A DNA stretch of 64,000 nt from Planctomycetales bacterium (GTDB taxonomy: Bacteria > Planctomycetota > Planctomycetia > Pirellulales > Pirellulaceae), in assembly GCA_020427005.1 (NCBI GenBank), contig JAGQOY010000009.1:22495-86494 (forward strand). Direction: 5' to 3'. Position 1 is the stretch's first letter. Each line of letters opens with the position of its first letter. Below are positions 1-8,800 of this stretch, piece by piece. The notes beneath the pieces were generated by a model. That model saw only the letters and a list, made by a program, of their open reading frames with translations, ran no database searches and was not told the origin of the DNA. Made by a program: the position numbers and the translations under genes.

Positions 1-953
1 TCATTGACCAAGGCATCGGGATGCGGCTGCCACTGGGGTTTGGTAGAGGGGTCGGGAATTACCGTTGATTCTGCAGAATTGTCCCACAACCATCGCAATG
101 CGCTTGGTAGCTGTTCACCGCCCCACCTTCCACTGTGGCCGCCGTCGGTCATCGTCAATCGATAGCGATATCCAGCAAACTGGAGGGCAGCGGCCATATC
201 TCGGTTCGCCAGTGGCCAGTTACCATGCAGGTTATTTAAATCCTGATGTCCCTCTTGCAAGTACACTCGGATGGCCTTGGGATTTTCTCTGGTCTTCCGA
301 ATCAGACCAGGGTAGGCCCAGCCGCCGCGAATGTTCGTGTAACTGCCAATGTGACTGAGTACTTTGCCAAATTGATCTGGCCGCTCCCACGCAACCGTAA
401 AAGCACAGATTCCTCCTGATGAGATGCCTGCCACCGCGCGATGCTGCGGATCTATTGATACATTTAGTCCATGGAGCGCCGTCGGAAGAAACTCGTCAAT
501 CAAGAAGCGAGCATATCGATCACCCAGCGAGTCGTATTCGAAGGAGCGATTGCTGCGCACGCTCGCGCCAGCAGTGGTTGGTTTTATTGTGCCTGGATTC
601 ACAAAAACTGCGACTGTGGGCCCCAATGCCCCTTGGTAAATTAGATTGTCCAATACCACAGGAACTCGGAAGGTACCTTCCGGATTCATATAGTTACGAC
701 CATCCATAAAGACCATCAAGTTTGCTGGCGTATCCGCAGCATACTGGGCTGGAACGTATACCCAATATTCGCGGGTCGTGCCTGGAAAAATCTGACTATC
801 TGAAAATTCGCCATGCGTTATCTGGCCTTTAGGTACGTGGGATTGAATCTCACGATCCTGTTGTTGTTCTGTTTGCGCGCTGGCTTTGAGCAATATGAAT
901 AGCACCAGAGCCAACGTAAGGAAATGAAGTGTTGCGGAGGGCCGTTGTGCCAT
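1..953 (-). CDS. Secreted esterase (esterase D/PF00756-like), 3' end cut by window edge
   Basis: Reading the reverse strand from an ATG at 953 gives an open frame of at least 317 codons that runs off the left edge. Residues 1-26 form a signal peptide (hydrophobic stretch ending KASA-Q), so the product is exported. A G-I-S-S-G nucleophile elbow (Ser about 178) lies in an alpha/beta-hydrolase context followed by WERPDQFGKVLS, and a candidate catalytic His sits in DGGHSG. This matches the putative-esterase family (PF00756). It is clearly paralogous to the esterase at 19254-20222: both share WVYVP, LDNLIY, VFVNPG or VFINPG, and TNIRGG. The substrate is unknown; in planctomycetes such enzymes are often thought to deacylate plant or algal polysaccharides (inference). 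The stop codon lies outside the window. Confidence 0.85.
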   Translation of the reverse strand, partial: MAQRPSATLHFLTLALVLFILLKASAQTEQQQDREIQSHVPKGQITHGEFSDSQIFPGTTREYWVYVPAQYAADTPANLMVFMDGRNYMNPEGTFRVPVVLDNLIYQGALGPTVAVFVNPGTIKPTTAGASVRSNRSFEYDSLGDRYARFLIDEFLPTALHGLNVSIDPQHRAVAGISSGGICAFTVAWERPDQFGKVLSHIGSYTNIRGGWAYPGLIRKTRENPKAIRVYLQEGHQDLNNLHGNWPLANRDMAAALQFAGYRYRLTMTDGGHSGRWGGEQLPSALRWLWDNSAESTVIPDPSTKPQWQPHPDALVN

Positions 954-1158
954 GTTGGATTGCTTGATTTTGGGAAAACGGGAACAGAGGATCTCGCGTC
1001 AACGTCATGGGAAGGTTGCTGAAGCATTGACAACAACGAGGCTATCTTGGACGTTACGCCTGGGCAGGACGATCTAATTTTGGCATTCAGACTGCCCAAC
1101 TGCAACAGCCTGCTGCCTCGTTGTAACAATCAGTGGATCTACTTCAACAGTGCGAAAA

Positions 1159-1344
1159 ATGCAGTATTCCGTTCTCGTCGCGGCAAAATCCAGCTTTTCG
1201 GGGAATCTGTTTGCCAATACAAAATCGACCCTACATCTTGAAGTTCCTGATATCACCATGCAAACTGAAAGCTATTCGACGGGACAGATTGATACTTCGG
1301 GTTGCATGTATAACTTCGAATCGCAGTTTGAGGAAAAAGAATGA
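1159..1344 (+). CDS. Possible small hypothetical protein
   Basis: An open frame of about 61 codons starting at ATG 1159 (or GTG 1150), ending in a TGA that overlaps the ATG of the next frame (ATGA). I recognise no domain. It lies in the 690-base gap between the esterase and the OPT transporter. The coupled overlap with the next frame is the main argument that it is real; it has no convincing ribosome-binding site of its own. Confidence 0.22.
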   Translation: MQYSVLVAAKSSFSGNLFANTKSTLHLEVPDITMQTESYSTGQIDTSGCMYNFESQFEEKE

Positions 1345-1613
1345 GCAAGATTGCATGGTCATCCTATAGCAAGGATGAGCTCGTAGAAATCTTGGAAACG
1401 TTCGAGCAACTAGACTGGCACGTCCAGCGGTTGGACGGTAACACCAGAACGGCCAAATGTTGTACTTGCGACATTTCTGAAGTTGATTTACCGGTAAACG
1501 TCCGAACAATCTGCCAGCGAGCTGCGCGTCGCCGCAATCACATTGGCTTACTATTCACTGGTCAAGTAGGAAGGTTATGGAGTCGTCAGATCAAACCTTC
1601 CAAACGAGCGTGA
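1341..1613 (+). CDS. Possible small hypothetical protein (90 aa)
   Basis: ATG at 1341 overlaps the preceding stop and has a good Shine-Dalgarno stretch (TGAGGA) about 8 bases upstream. The 90-residue product is acidic at its N terminus and basic at its C terminus, with a CCTC cysteine cluster near residue 44. No family recognised. It is convergent with the OPT transporter, 31 bases away. It could equally be a decayed gene remnant; no homology search was possible. Confidence 0.28.
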   Translation: MSKIAWSSYSKDELVEILETFEQLDWHVQRLDGNTRTAKCCTCDISEVDLPVNVRTICQRAARRRNHIGLLFTGQVGRLWSRQIKPSKRA

Positions 1614-1644
1614 ACTGCCGAGCTGCCGAGTCCGTCTCGTTACA

Positions 1645-3606
1645 TTACAAATCTGTCGCAATCGGTTTTGGTCGGCACATAGCGTAGAATGCAATGACCG
1701 CGAAAATTCCGGCCAGTCCGGAAAGAATCGATCTTAGTTGGCTAGAGACTCCGAGTTCCAAAGTAATGCCCTGGACAGCAAGTAGAGCAATACCGACTGC
1801 TGTTAACGCTTCGCCCGCGATTACACCCGAGGAAAAAAGGATGCCGCGATGCAATACGCGGTCATGTTCTGACTCGGGGAAACGGCGAGAGTAGAAATGA
1901 GCGATTAGTCCGCCAATGAGAATAGGTGGCGCAATACCAAACGGCAGGTACATGCCAACCGCGATGGGCATAAGATACGCTCGGAATTTGCTACCAGTAC
2001 TCTTGAGAAATGCGTCTAGGGTCAATATTGCCAGGCCGACCAAAGCACCGATGCCGATCAAATTCCATGGCAATTCTCCTTTGCCAGCGAAACCCTCAGC
2101 TAGGCTGGCAAATAATCCAGCTTGCGGAGCGGGTAGTTCGTTGCCTCCAATGCCTCCGTCTGCAGTCTCGTGTAAAAGCGTCAGAACGGGTGCCATTACT
2201 AACGATGCCACTGCCACCCCAAGGATTTGCATGATCTGTTGCCGGTAAGGAGACGCGCCAACCATGGACCCCGTCTTTAGATCATTACAGACATCGCCAC
2301 TTGTGCAGGCGACACAGCACACGATGGCTGCTGTACCTAGAGTTGCAACCATCGCGGACATGCCTTCATAACCGGTTAACATCAATAGGCCGCCCGATGC
2401 CAAAACGGCTGTGATTGTCATGCCGGAAACTGGACTATTTGAATTTCCAACCAAGCCTACTATGTAGCTAGCGACCGCTGTGAAGAAGAAACTCAGTGCG
2501 ACCATTACGGCAGTAGTCAATAACGTGATTGACCAATCAGATGTAAACTTATAATTTACAAATGCCAACAATCCCACACAAAGAACGCAAAGAAGAAGAA
2601 TTACCGAGGCGGGGATATCTCGGCCATCGCTGTCGTCAACACGATTCTTCTTAGCACTTCCGCTGAGTTCGGAAATAGCAGCCAGTAGACCGTGTCGAAC
2701 GGAAAACAGCGATGCCGCACCGCCAACTACCATGGCCCCTACTCCTATAAACCGGACCTTGTTCTTCCATATACCATAGGCAGTGTCTACAAGTTCCTCG
2801 GTTGGGACCCCAGCTCCACCTCCAAAAATCGGGAGTGCAATCAGCCATGCCATGGCGCCGCCAAGGAATATGAGAACGGCCACATTCAGTCGTACAATGA
2901 ATCCGACGGCCACAAGCATTGGTGATAGATCGCTTCCAAGGAAAAAGATGCTACTTCCTAATGCCCTCGCACCTTCTAGTGCGCCGCTAATAAGCCCGAG
3001 GAACTTGCCCATCAGGGTAAACGATGCACCTAGGACCCCACCCAGAACCAGACTTTTGCCTTCACTGCTGTCGCTACTCTCAGTGGAACCTGCTCTCAGG
3101 ACAGCGGCACAGGCAACTCCTTCAGGATACGTTAGCTCTTTGTTGTTGAGTACGAAGACGCGGCGCATAGGAATCATAAACAGAATTCCCAGCAGACCTC
3201 CTGTGAAAGCGATCAGTGTAACAGTAGCAAAATGGAACTCAGTCCAATATCCAATCGTGATTAGGGCGGGCATTGTAAAGATGATTCCTGCTGCCAAAGA
3301 CTCCCCGGCAGAAGCACAGGTCTGTACTTGGTTAGCTTCCAAAATGCTCGATCGCTTGAAGAGCCGAAATACGAGCATGGCCATCACTGCTGCGGGAATG
3401 GAAGCAGAAACCGTCATGCCGGCCTTTAGGCCTACATAAACGTTGGCAGCCCCCATGACAACTGACAAGATTAACCCCAATATAACCACGCGTAGGGTTA
3501 TTTCTGGCATGGGCAAACGACGCTCACTGCTCATACCAATCCCAGAGTTTTCATCAATTCCAAATCCCACATTTGCCTTGATAGGACCGTATGGTGACTC
3601 GTTCAT
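1645..3606 (-). CDS. OPT family oligopeptide transporter
   Basis: 653 residues rich in membrane segments. After a soluble N terminus of about 35 residues, the sequence shows the OPT signatures AANVYVGLKAGMTVSASIP (about 55-73), SILEANQVQT, SAGESLAAGIIFTMPAL and, late in the protein, NLIGIGALVG and LPFGIAPPILIGG. OPT proteins import oligopeptides or metal-chelator complexes across the inner membrane with proton symport; the prokaryotic subfamily is often annotated simply as a peptide transporter. Length fits the family (about 600-700). It stands alone, convergent with the small frames to its left and divergent from carA. ATG at 3606 is the only sensible start. Substrate cannot be read from the sequence. 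Confidence 0.93.
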   Translation of the reverse strand: MNESPYGPIKANVGFGIDENSGIGMSSERRLPMPEITLRVVILGLILSVVMGAANVYVGLKAGMTVSASIPAAVMAMLVFRLFKRSSILEANQVQTCASAGESLAAGIIFTMPALITIGYWTEFHFATVTLIAFTGGLLGILFMIPMRRVFVLNNKELTYPEGVACAAVLRAGSTESSDSSEGKSLVLGGVLGASFTLMGKFLGLISGALEGARALGSSIFFLGSDLSPMLVAVGFIVRLNVAVLIFLGGAMAWLIALPIFGGGAGVPTEELVDTAYGIWKNKVRFIGVGAMVVGGAASLFSVRHGLLAAISELSGSAKKNRVDDSDGRDIPASVILLLCVLCVGLLAFVNYKFTSDWSITLLTTAVMVALSFFFTAVASYIVGLVGNSNSPVSGMTITAVLASGGLLMLTGYEGMSAMVATLGTAAIVCCVACTSGDVCNDLKTGSMVGASPYRQQIMQILGVAVASLVMAPVLTLLHETADGGIGGNELPAPQAGLFASLAEGFAGKGELPWNLIGIGALVGLAILTLDAFLKSTGSKFRAYLMPIAVGMYLPFGIAPPILIGGLIAHFYSRRFPESEHDRVLHRGILFSSGVIAGEALTAVGIALLAVQGITLELGVSSQLRSILSGLAGIFAVIAFYAMCRPKPIATDL

Positions 3607-3974
3607 AGTTGCATAACCTGCGGGAAACTAGTGTAAGTGGAAAAGTTTCAATGTTCCCAAGTTACTCAATGTGGAATTCACCTGCCAGATACCTCCCGTA
3701 AGTCAGGTTAACTTGCAGTACGCTGGATCTACGTCAAACATACTTGGAAACTTGTGAACAAGATCACGCCAAGGGGAAAAATCGATGCGATGTCGGCCAC
3801 CTAGGGAACCAGAGACGACAAGCCGTGCTATAGCTGTGATTAAAACTCTCAGGGCTGGGAAAACAAGCAAAACGGCTTATCAAATTTGGCCATCAAGTTA
3901 TACTGGCCCAAATTTATTTTGACTGGCCTGAGCAGCTGATGAGTCTTGCAAGGACCTCGTCACTTTCGCGGAGA
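3607..3974. other. Divergent intergenic region, OPT transporter / carA
   Basis: About 370 bases that must hold the promoters of both divergent genes. I see no coding frame, hairpin terminator or recognisable riboswitch, and no clear operator palindrome. Confidence 0.5.
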
Positions 3975-5114
3975 ATGACGTTGACACGAAATGGTAAACC
4001 AGCCGTTCTGGCACTGGAAGATGGAACGACATTTCAAGGTTTTGCACTTGGAGCAGAGGGAGAAACTTCCGGGGAAGTCGTTTTCAACACATCAATGACT
4101 GGATACCAGGAGATTCTGACCGATCCCAGTTACCGCGGCCAAATTGTGACAATGACATACACAGAAATTGGAAATTACGGCACGAATGGAGAGGATTTGG
4201 AGAGCTCTCGCCCGCAAGTTTCGGGCTTTATTGTTCGACATCGCAGCCGCATTCACAGCAATTTCCGTGCTTCCGAGGGGTTAAATCAGTATTTGGTTCG
4301 CCATGGTATTACCGGCATCGAAGGAATTGATACGCGTGCACTTGTAAGGCACATACGTAGTCAGGGGGCCATGCGGGGTATCATTTCTACCACGGACTTA
4401 AATCCACAATCGCTGGTCCAGAAAGCGGCGAGTAGCGCCGGCTTAATTGGTCGGGATCTGGTGCGCGAAGTGATTCCGGAAAAGGTTCGTACTTGGAACC
4501 AAGCCCTCTGGCGACTCTCGCAAATACGAAGTCAGTCCAGTGAAAATTCCGAAGAGACACGTCCCCATGTCGTGTGCCTAGACTTTGGTATGAAGTGGAA
4601 TATTGCGCGCCATCTTTTTGAGCGTGGTAGCCGCGTCACGATCCTACCGGGCACTGCCACTGCCAATGAGGTTCTGCAATATGAGCCAGACGGTATATTC
4701 CTTTCCAATGGTCCAGGCGATCCTGAGCCACTGGACTATGCCATTGGGACCATTCGGGACCTGCTAGGACAGCGGCCCATTTTCGGGATTTGTTTGGGAC
4801 ACCAATTGCTGTGTTTGGCTTCGGGAGCTAAGACATTCAAGTTGAAATTCGGCCATCGAGGAAGCAATCAACCCGTCCTAAATCTCGATACTGGAAAGGT
4901 GGAAATCACGAGTCAAAATCATGGTTTCTGTGTCGATGAAGAGTCGCTACCGGAGTCGTTGCGTATTACACACCGCAATTTGAACGACGATACAATCGCA
5001 GGTGTCAGTCACACCATCCATAATGCCTTTAGTGTTCAGTATCACCCTGAAGCTTCGGCTGGTCCGCACGACAGCGAATACCTTTTTGATCAATTTCGAT
5101 TGAAGATGGAGTAA
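3975..5114 (+). CDS. carA: Carbamoyl-phosphate synthase small (glutaminase) subunit
   Basis: Hydrolyses glutamine and passes ammonia to CarB for carbamoyl phosphate, feeding pyrimidine and arginine synthesis. The N-terminal CPSase small domain begins PAVLALEDGT and contains FNTSMTGYQEILTDPSY. The C-terminal class I amidotransferase domain has LSNGPGDPEP, the nucleophile motif GICLGHQL (Cys) and the His/Glu motif QYHPEASAGP, so all three catalytic residues are present. Length (about 380) is normal. I start at ATG 3975, just ahead of the conserved region; an in-frame ATG at 3939 adds 12 residues and cannot be excluded. No carB is nearby, so the subunits are encoded apart. A 9-base gap separates it from the convergent TPR gene. 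Confidence 0.96.
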   Translation: MTLTRNGKPAVLALEDGTTFQGFALGAEGETSGEVVFNTSMTGYQEILTDPSYRGQIVTMTYTEIGNYGTNGEDLESSRPQVSGFIVRHRSRIHSNFRASEGLNQYLVRHGITGIEGIDTRALVRHIRSQGAMRGIISTTDLNPQSLVQKAASSAGLIGRDLVREVIPEKVRTWNQALWRLSQIRSQSSENSEETRPHVVCLDFGMKWNIARHLFERGSRVTILPGTATANEVLQYEPDGIFLSNGPGDPEPLDYAIGTIRDLLGQRPIFGICLGHQLLCLASGAKTFKLKFGHRGSNQPVLNLDTGKVEITSQNHGFCVDEESLPESLRITHRNLNDDTIAGVSHTIHNAFSVQYHPEASAGPHDSEYLFDQFRLKME

Positions 5115-5123
5115 GTATGTCGC

Positions 5124-6434
5124 TTAGAGTCCGCTAGGAATATTCTCGGATCGATAGAAGAATGGTCCCGACGATTGTTCCGCGGCCGCTCGAAGCTTGG
5201 CAGCCTGTTCGGCTCGCAATACGGAAATATAGAATGCCGTATCTCGGCTGATTGTTCCAGCCTTAGTAGCAGTGCTTAGGCTGCGCTCTGCTGAATCCAA
5301 GTCCCCGGCCTTAAGCTGGATCCAGCCTAAGGTGGACCAGGTATCCGCCAAGTTGCCAAATCTTTGCGAATTCTCCTCCGCGATCTGACGCGCCAGCTGC
5401 TGGTCTGCTAAGCCCGGGGATTCAATCAAGACCAGAGCTAGCTGATTACGTGCAGGAAACGAGTCTGGGGATGCCTGTAAAAGTTTGTCCAGAATCGTCC
5501 TAGCCTCAGGCAGACGCTTTTCCATTCGAGCTGCCATAGCGAGCAGGTATTGTTGCTCGGTCCGAATGTCATCGTGGGCAGTTTGAAAAGTCAGCAAGTC
5601 AGAGACTCCCTCCGGTTTTCCCTGCCATAGTTGCCAGCGAGCGTATTCCAAGCGAGCTGTGTGTTGTTTTTCCACGTCGTTGACAGCAACGGCTTTCTGG
5701 AAAAATGCTTCCGCTTGTACTTGGTCGTTGGCCGCATTGTAGAGTTTGGCGACGACAAGTTCAGGAGTGGGAAAGCTGGGTTGTTGTGCCGCCAATCGCT
5801 GGTAATGCTCTAAGGCGCCTGGAATATTGCCCAGATGAAATTGAGCTTCGCCAGCGTAGGAAAGAAATTCGTCCGGTACTTTATCACCAGTAACGAGCGA
5901 TTCTGCCAATGACTTGACTTGTGCCCAGTCTCCTCGACCAGCGTGTGATGCAAGCATCAATAATTGCAGCTGGGCTCGTACCGTCTCTTGGTATTTGGGG
6001 GTCCAGTTGGTGGGCATGGCAACTCGTTCAGCGAGTTTTGCGTGGACCCAAGCATCGAACCAGCGTTTTTCCTCGATCGCCAATTTGCCGAAAGCATAGA
6101 ACGTGTCGACTCGTGGAGCATTAATTGTGGAGAATCTTTCGAGAGTTGCCCGAGCCTCTTTTCCATAACCGTTCTGGAAAAGCATATCGGCAAGGACCAA
6201 CTCGGGATGGGAAGAATCCTCGGTGCTTAGAAGGCTTTGGAGCGTTTGTCGTGCGCTCTCAATGTCACCTTGGCGCAATTTGGCTTGGGCTTCCGCAATT
6301 ACTCCCTCCCCTACACCGCCGGTGTCTGGGACCAAAAGAACCACTCCTGCCAGGAGATTCGGACAAATCAGAAAGATCGATAGAAACAAAAAGAGTCTCC
6401 TTGCGGAGACTCTTGAGATAAATGGTTTTCGCAT
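5124..6434 (-). CDS. Exported TPR-repeat protein
   Basis: 436 residues. Residues 1-30 form a signal peptide or anchor (basic start, then RLFLFLSIFLICPNLLAGVV). The rest is a string of TPR-like helix pairs, such as IESARQTLQSLL, GNIPGALEHYQRLA, RLPEARTILDKLL and AGDLDSAERSLS. TPR arrays are protein-binding scaffolds; the exported position suggests a periplasmic or envelope role, and no specific partner is evident. It lies 83 bases downstream of the PEP-CTERM gene on the same strand, so the two could be co-transcribed. Confidence 0.8.
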   Translation of the reverse strand: MRKPFISRVSARRLFLFLSIFLICPNLLAGVVLLVPDTGGVGEGVIAEAQAKLRQGDIESARQTLQSLLSTEDSSHPELVLADMLFQNGYGKEARATLERFSTINAPRVDTFYAFGKLAIEEKRWFDAWVHAKLAERVAMPTNWTPKYQETVRAQLQLLMLASHAGRGDWAQVKSLAESLVTGDKVPDEFLSYAGEAQFHLGNIPGALEHYQRLAAQQPSFPTPELVVAKLYNAANDQVQAEAFFQKAVAVNDVEKQHTARLEYARWQLWQGKPEGVSDLLTFQTAHDDIRTEQQYLLAMAARMEKRLPEARTILDKLLQASPDSFPARNQLALVLIESPGLADQQLARQIAEENSQRFGNLADTWSTLGWIQLKAGDLDSAERSLSTATKAGTISRDTAFYISVLRAEQAAKLRAAAEQSSGPFFYRSENIPSGL

Positions 6435-6517
6435 GTATTACTCGAGCGTTGCCAGGAATAACGGTTAGGAAGATCCCCTATAAGTTAGCACCTGGTAACG
6501 GAGAGTCAAATCAAACC

Positions 6518-7786
6518 TTAGGACTGTCGACGTCGACGACGGGCAACCAACCCCAAGCCGAGCATAGAGACCAATCCGATGGCGGATGGCTCAGGCACAG
6601 CGGTGATCGTTAATACATAGCTGTTGTTAACCAAGGAAACAGTTCCATCATAGCCTGTTGGAAGTACAACGGAATCAAACATGCCAGTTGCTGTACCTGT
6701 CACGTTTAGAAACGTGAAAGCGTCGCTAATCGCTGGACCGAATCCGCCTAGGAAGGAAACTGCGAGGTTGGCATTGGTTACATTCGCATTTCCACCGACG
6801 TTCAAAACGTCGTACTCTGTTCCTGGAGTGAGCCCTGCAATTTCAAGGCGGAATTCAGCGTCCGAATTCATATTGAAGTTGCTTGATAGGTTCAACGTTC
6901 CAGGGCTGCTGCCTGGGCCAACGTAGGTGCCGGCTGCAAGGTTTACTGCGGTGGATACTGTTCCCGCTCCGGACAAGCCACCACCGTTAATATTAATGGA
7001 ACCTGAGCTCAACTGAACAGTTCCTCCATTAAGTACCAACTGAGCGGATGCACCTGATTGAGCATAGTTTGAAAAGACTAAGGTACCGGCATCGGCTCGA
7101 ACCGTCCCGGTGTTTGTGAATAATCCTCCACCATTCACTGTGAAGGAGTCAGCTCCAGCTTTGACGAAAGTACCACTATTGTTAAAAGTGGAACCGCCGG
7201 TTAACTCCAGATTGTCAAAGCTAGAAGCGCTAGCAGTAGTGCGTGTCAAGGTTCCACCATTATTCCACACCGCACTATTCAACATAACAAATGGGTTGGC
7301 CTGATTTGACCATGTTGTGGCACCGTTGGTATTGATAGTTCGACCATCCACAGCACCGCCAGTTTTGGGAGTGTTGATAGTCAAGGCACCATTAAAAGTG
7401 GTAGATCCGTTGCCCGACAATAACGTCGTCTGCCAAGTTGCTGCTCCACTAGCAACCAGATTTCCTGAGCCATTCTGGAAGGAGCTGCCTTGGAAATTCA
7501 ACGTTCCAACGTCAAGCGTATTTCCAGTCCCAATTGTCAAAGTGTTACCAAACTGGATGTCCAGCCCGCCAATAGAATAGGAATTGTCAACCGTAATTAT
7601 GCCGACACCGCTACCGAATTGAATGCTGGCGGTTTCGCCGGCTGTATCAGGGACATTGCTGCCACTCCATTTACTGGCATCGCTCCAATTGCCGTTGCCG
7701 CCTGACCAGGTCCTAGTCTGGGCAAAAGCAGGTAAAGCGCTAGTTGCAAGCACTGCTACCAATGCAAATCTAAGTAGTTTTTTCAT
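6518..7786 (-). CDS. PEP-CTERM surface protein with autotransporter-like beta repeats
   Basis: Exported protein of 422 residues. Starting at ATG 7786 gives a clean signal peptide (MKKLLRFALVAVLATSALPAFAQ); the frame stays open to 7888 but the extra residues are not signal-like. The body is rich in Gly, Asn, Ser and Thr, with pectin-lyase/autotransporter-type repeats (TWSGGNGNWSDASKWSG, GSSPGTLNLSSNF). The C terminus is a classic PEP-CTERM sorting tag: VPEPS, a hydrophobic stretch, then RRRRR. Such tags are cut and sorted by exosortase in bacteria with extracellular polysaccharide. No exosortase gene is in the window. Function: probable cell-surface or matrix protein. Confidence 0.88.
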   Translation of the reverse strand: MKKLLRFALVAVLATSALPAFAQTRTWSGGNGNWSDASKWSGSNVPDTAGETASIQFGSGVGIITVDNSYSIGGLDIQFGNTLTIGTGNTLDVGTLNFQGSSFQNGSGNLVASGAATWQTTLLSGNGSTTFNGALTINTPKTGGAVDGRTINTNGATTWSNQANPFVMLNSAVWNNGGTLTRTTASASSFDNLELTGGSTFNNSGTFVKAGADSFTVNGGGLFTNTGTVRADAGTLVFSNYAQSGASAQLVLNGGTVQLSSGSININGGGLSGAGTVSTAVNLAAGTYVGPGSSPGTLNLSSNFNMNSDAEFRLEIAGLTPGTEYDVLNVGGNANVTNANLAVSFLGGFGPAISDAFTFLNVTGTATGMFDSVVLPTGYDGTVSLVNNSYVLTITAVPEPSAIGLVSMLGLGLVARRRRRQS

Positions 7787-7957
7787 GAATCTTGTCGCTC
7801 CACCAATCAATAGTGTTCGCTTACCGGTGAGTGAAAAGCACACCTTTGTCAAATGTAAAAGTGCATCAGATACGTAAGTTAGTTGCATTTTTCCGAAATG
7901 TCCAGCAAAATGCCCGAGTAACTTTTAATTTTTGAGGATTTCCGTCGAACATTTGGC

Positions 7958-7969
7958 AAACCGCGGTTT
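7958..7969. promoter_or_regulatory. 12-bp perfect palindrome between PEP-CTERM gene and TetR gene
   Basis: AAACCGCGGTTT reads the same on both strands. It lies about 170 bases upstream of the PEP-CTERM start and 110 upstream of the TetR start. A dimeric-regulator site is possible but no known operator matches. Confidence 0.3.
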
Positions 7970-8024
7970 TCTAGTTTTGGGGGTTACAGCGACCTCGTCA
8001 TTCAGCTAGATTAAAACACTTGTT

Positions 8025-8040
8025 TGAAACAGCTGTTTCA
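8025..8040. promoter_or_regulatory. Candidate TetR-family operator, 16-bp perfect palindrome
   Basis: TGAAACAGCTGTTTCA is a perfect 8+8 palindrome, with a degenerate overlapping copy (CTTGTTTGAAACAG) on its left side. It sits 38 bases upstream of the ATG at 8078 of the TetR regulator that heads the efflux genes. TetR regulators typically bind such palindromes and repress their own operon. Its position also argues that translation starts at 8078, since the longer frame (from 8024) would run through the operator. Confidence 0.6.
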
Positions 8041-8077
8041 CCCGCAATGGTTCCGCCGATTGGTTTTCTTCCCGCCA

Positions 8078-8746
8078 ATGTCAAAAGATAGCAGTACGAC
8101 ACCTGAAAGACTGATCGAAGTAGCTGGCAGCATTTTCGCTGAGAAGGGTGCAACTGCGACTGTTCGAGAGATTTGCGGTGCTGCTGGGTGCTCGGTTGCG
8201 GCCATCAACTATCACTTTGGTGACAAAGAGCAGCTTTATCGAAGATGTGTCGAGATGGCCTTTCGGACAAAACTCCGGCTATTTCCTACACCCGGATTAC
8301 TTGACCTAGGGAACGATCCGTTCGAGTCATTGGTAATTTACGTAACATCCTTAACTAAACGAATTTGTGGTGAGGGTGAATGGCCATGGCAAAGTCAGTT
8401 GATGCTGAGAGTTGTTATCAACCCTAACGATATTGGCGCGGAGGTTTTTGCTGGTTCATTTCGCAGCGATTATCATTTGCTAGAAACTCTGATCGGCAAG
8501 CTCCTAAGAAACACCTATGACAGCCCAAAAACCAGGCAATCACTGGCTCTCCAAATTGTTGCACGCTGCATGTTTTTGCGCACCGGGCAACACCTACGCG
8601 AGCTTTTGGGAATTGATAGTCAGCTCTGGAGGGCACCAGAGCAATATGCCCGAGAAGTGTGCGATTCTATTCGCATGCAGATTGCGGGACAAAGTGCGAA
8701 CGGCATGCAAGGACACTCTCACCATTCAAAGGTGGAAGTTGATTAG
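8078..8746 (+). CDS. TetR/AcrR family transcriptional regulator (CerR/DUF1956-like)
   Basis: 222 residues from ATG 8078. The N-terminal TetR helix-turn-helix is plain: ERLIEVAGSIFAEKGATATVREICGAAGCSVAAINYHFGDKEQLYRR. The C-terminal half resembles the DUF1956/CerR ligand-binding domain seen in regulators linked to RND pumps. A perfect 16-bp palindrome lies just upstream, and the adaptor and pump genes follow on the same strand after a 54-base gap, so it most likely represses this efflux operon until an inducer binds. The inducer is unknown. Confidence 0.9.
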   Translation: MSKDSSTTPERLIEVAGSIFAEKGATATVREICGAAGCSVAAINYHFGDKEQLYRRCVEMAFRTKLRLFPTPGLLDLGNDPFESLVIYVTSLTKRICGEGEWPWQSQLMLRVVINPNDIGAEVFAGSFRSDYHLLETLIGKLLRNTYDSPKTRQSLALQIVARCMFLRTGQHLRELLGIDSQLWRAPEQYAREVCDSIRMQIAGQSANGMQGHSHHSKVEVD

Positions 8747-8800
8747 CTTTTTTGCAGACAAGTATTGTTATCCTGACAGATTTGGAATTGTTAATTGCTC

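Noticed and set aside
818..1129. 103-codon minus-strand open frame
   Set aside because: It overlaps the start of the esterase gene in a different frame; the esterase frame (signal peptide plus GxSxG) is clearly the real one.
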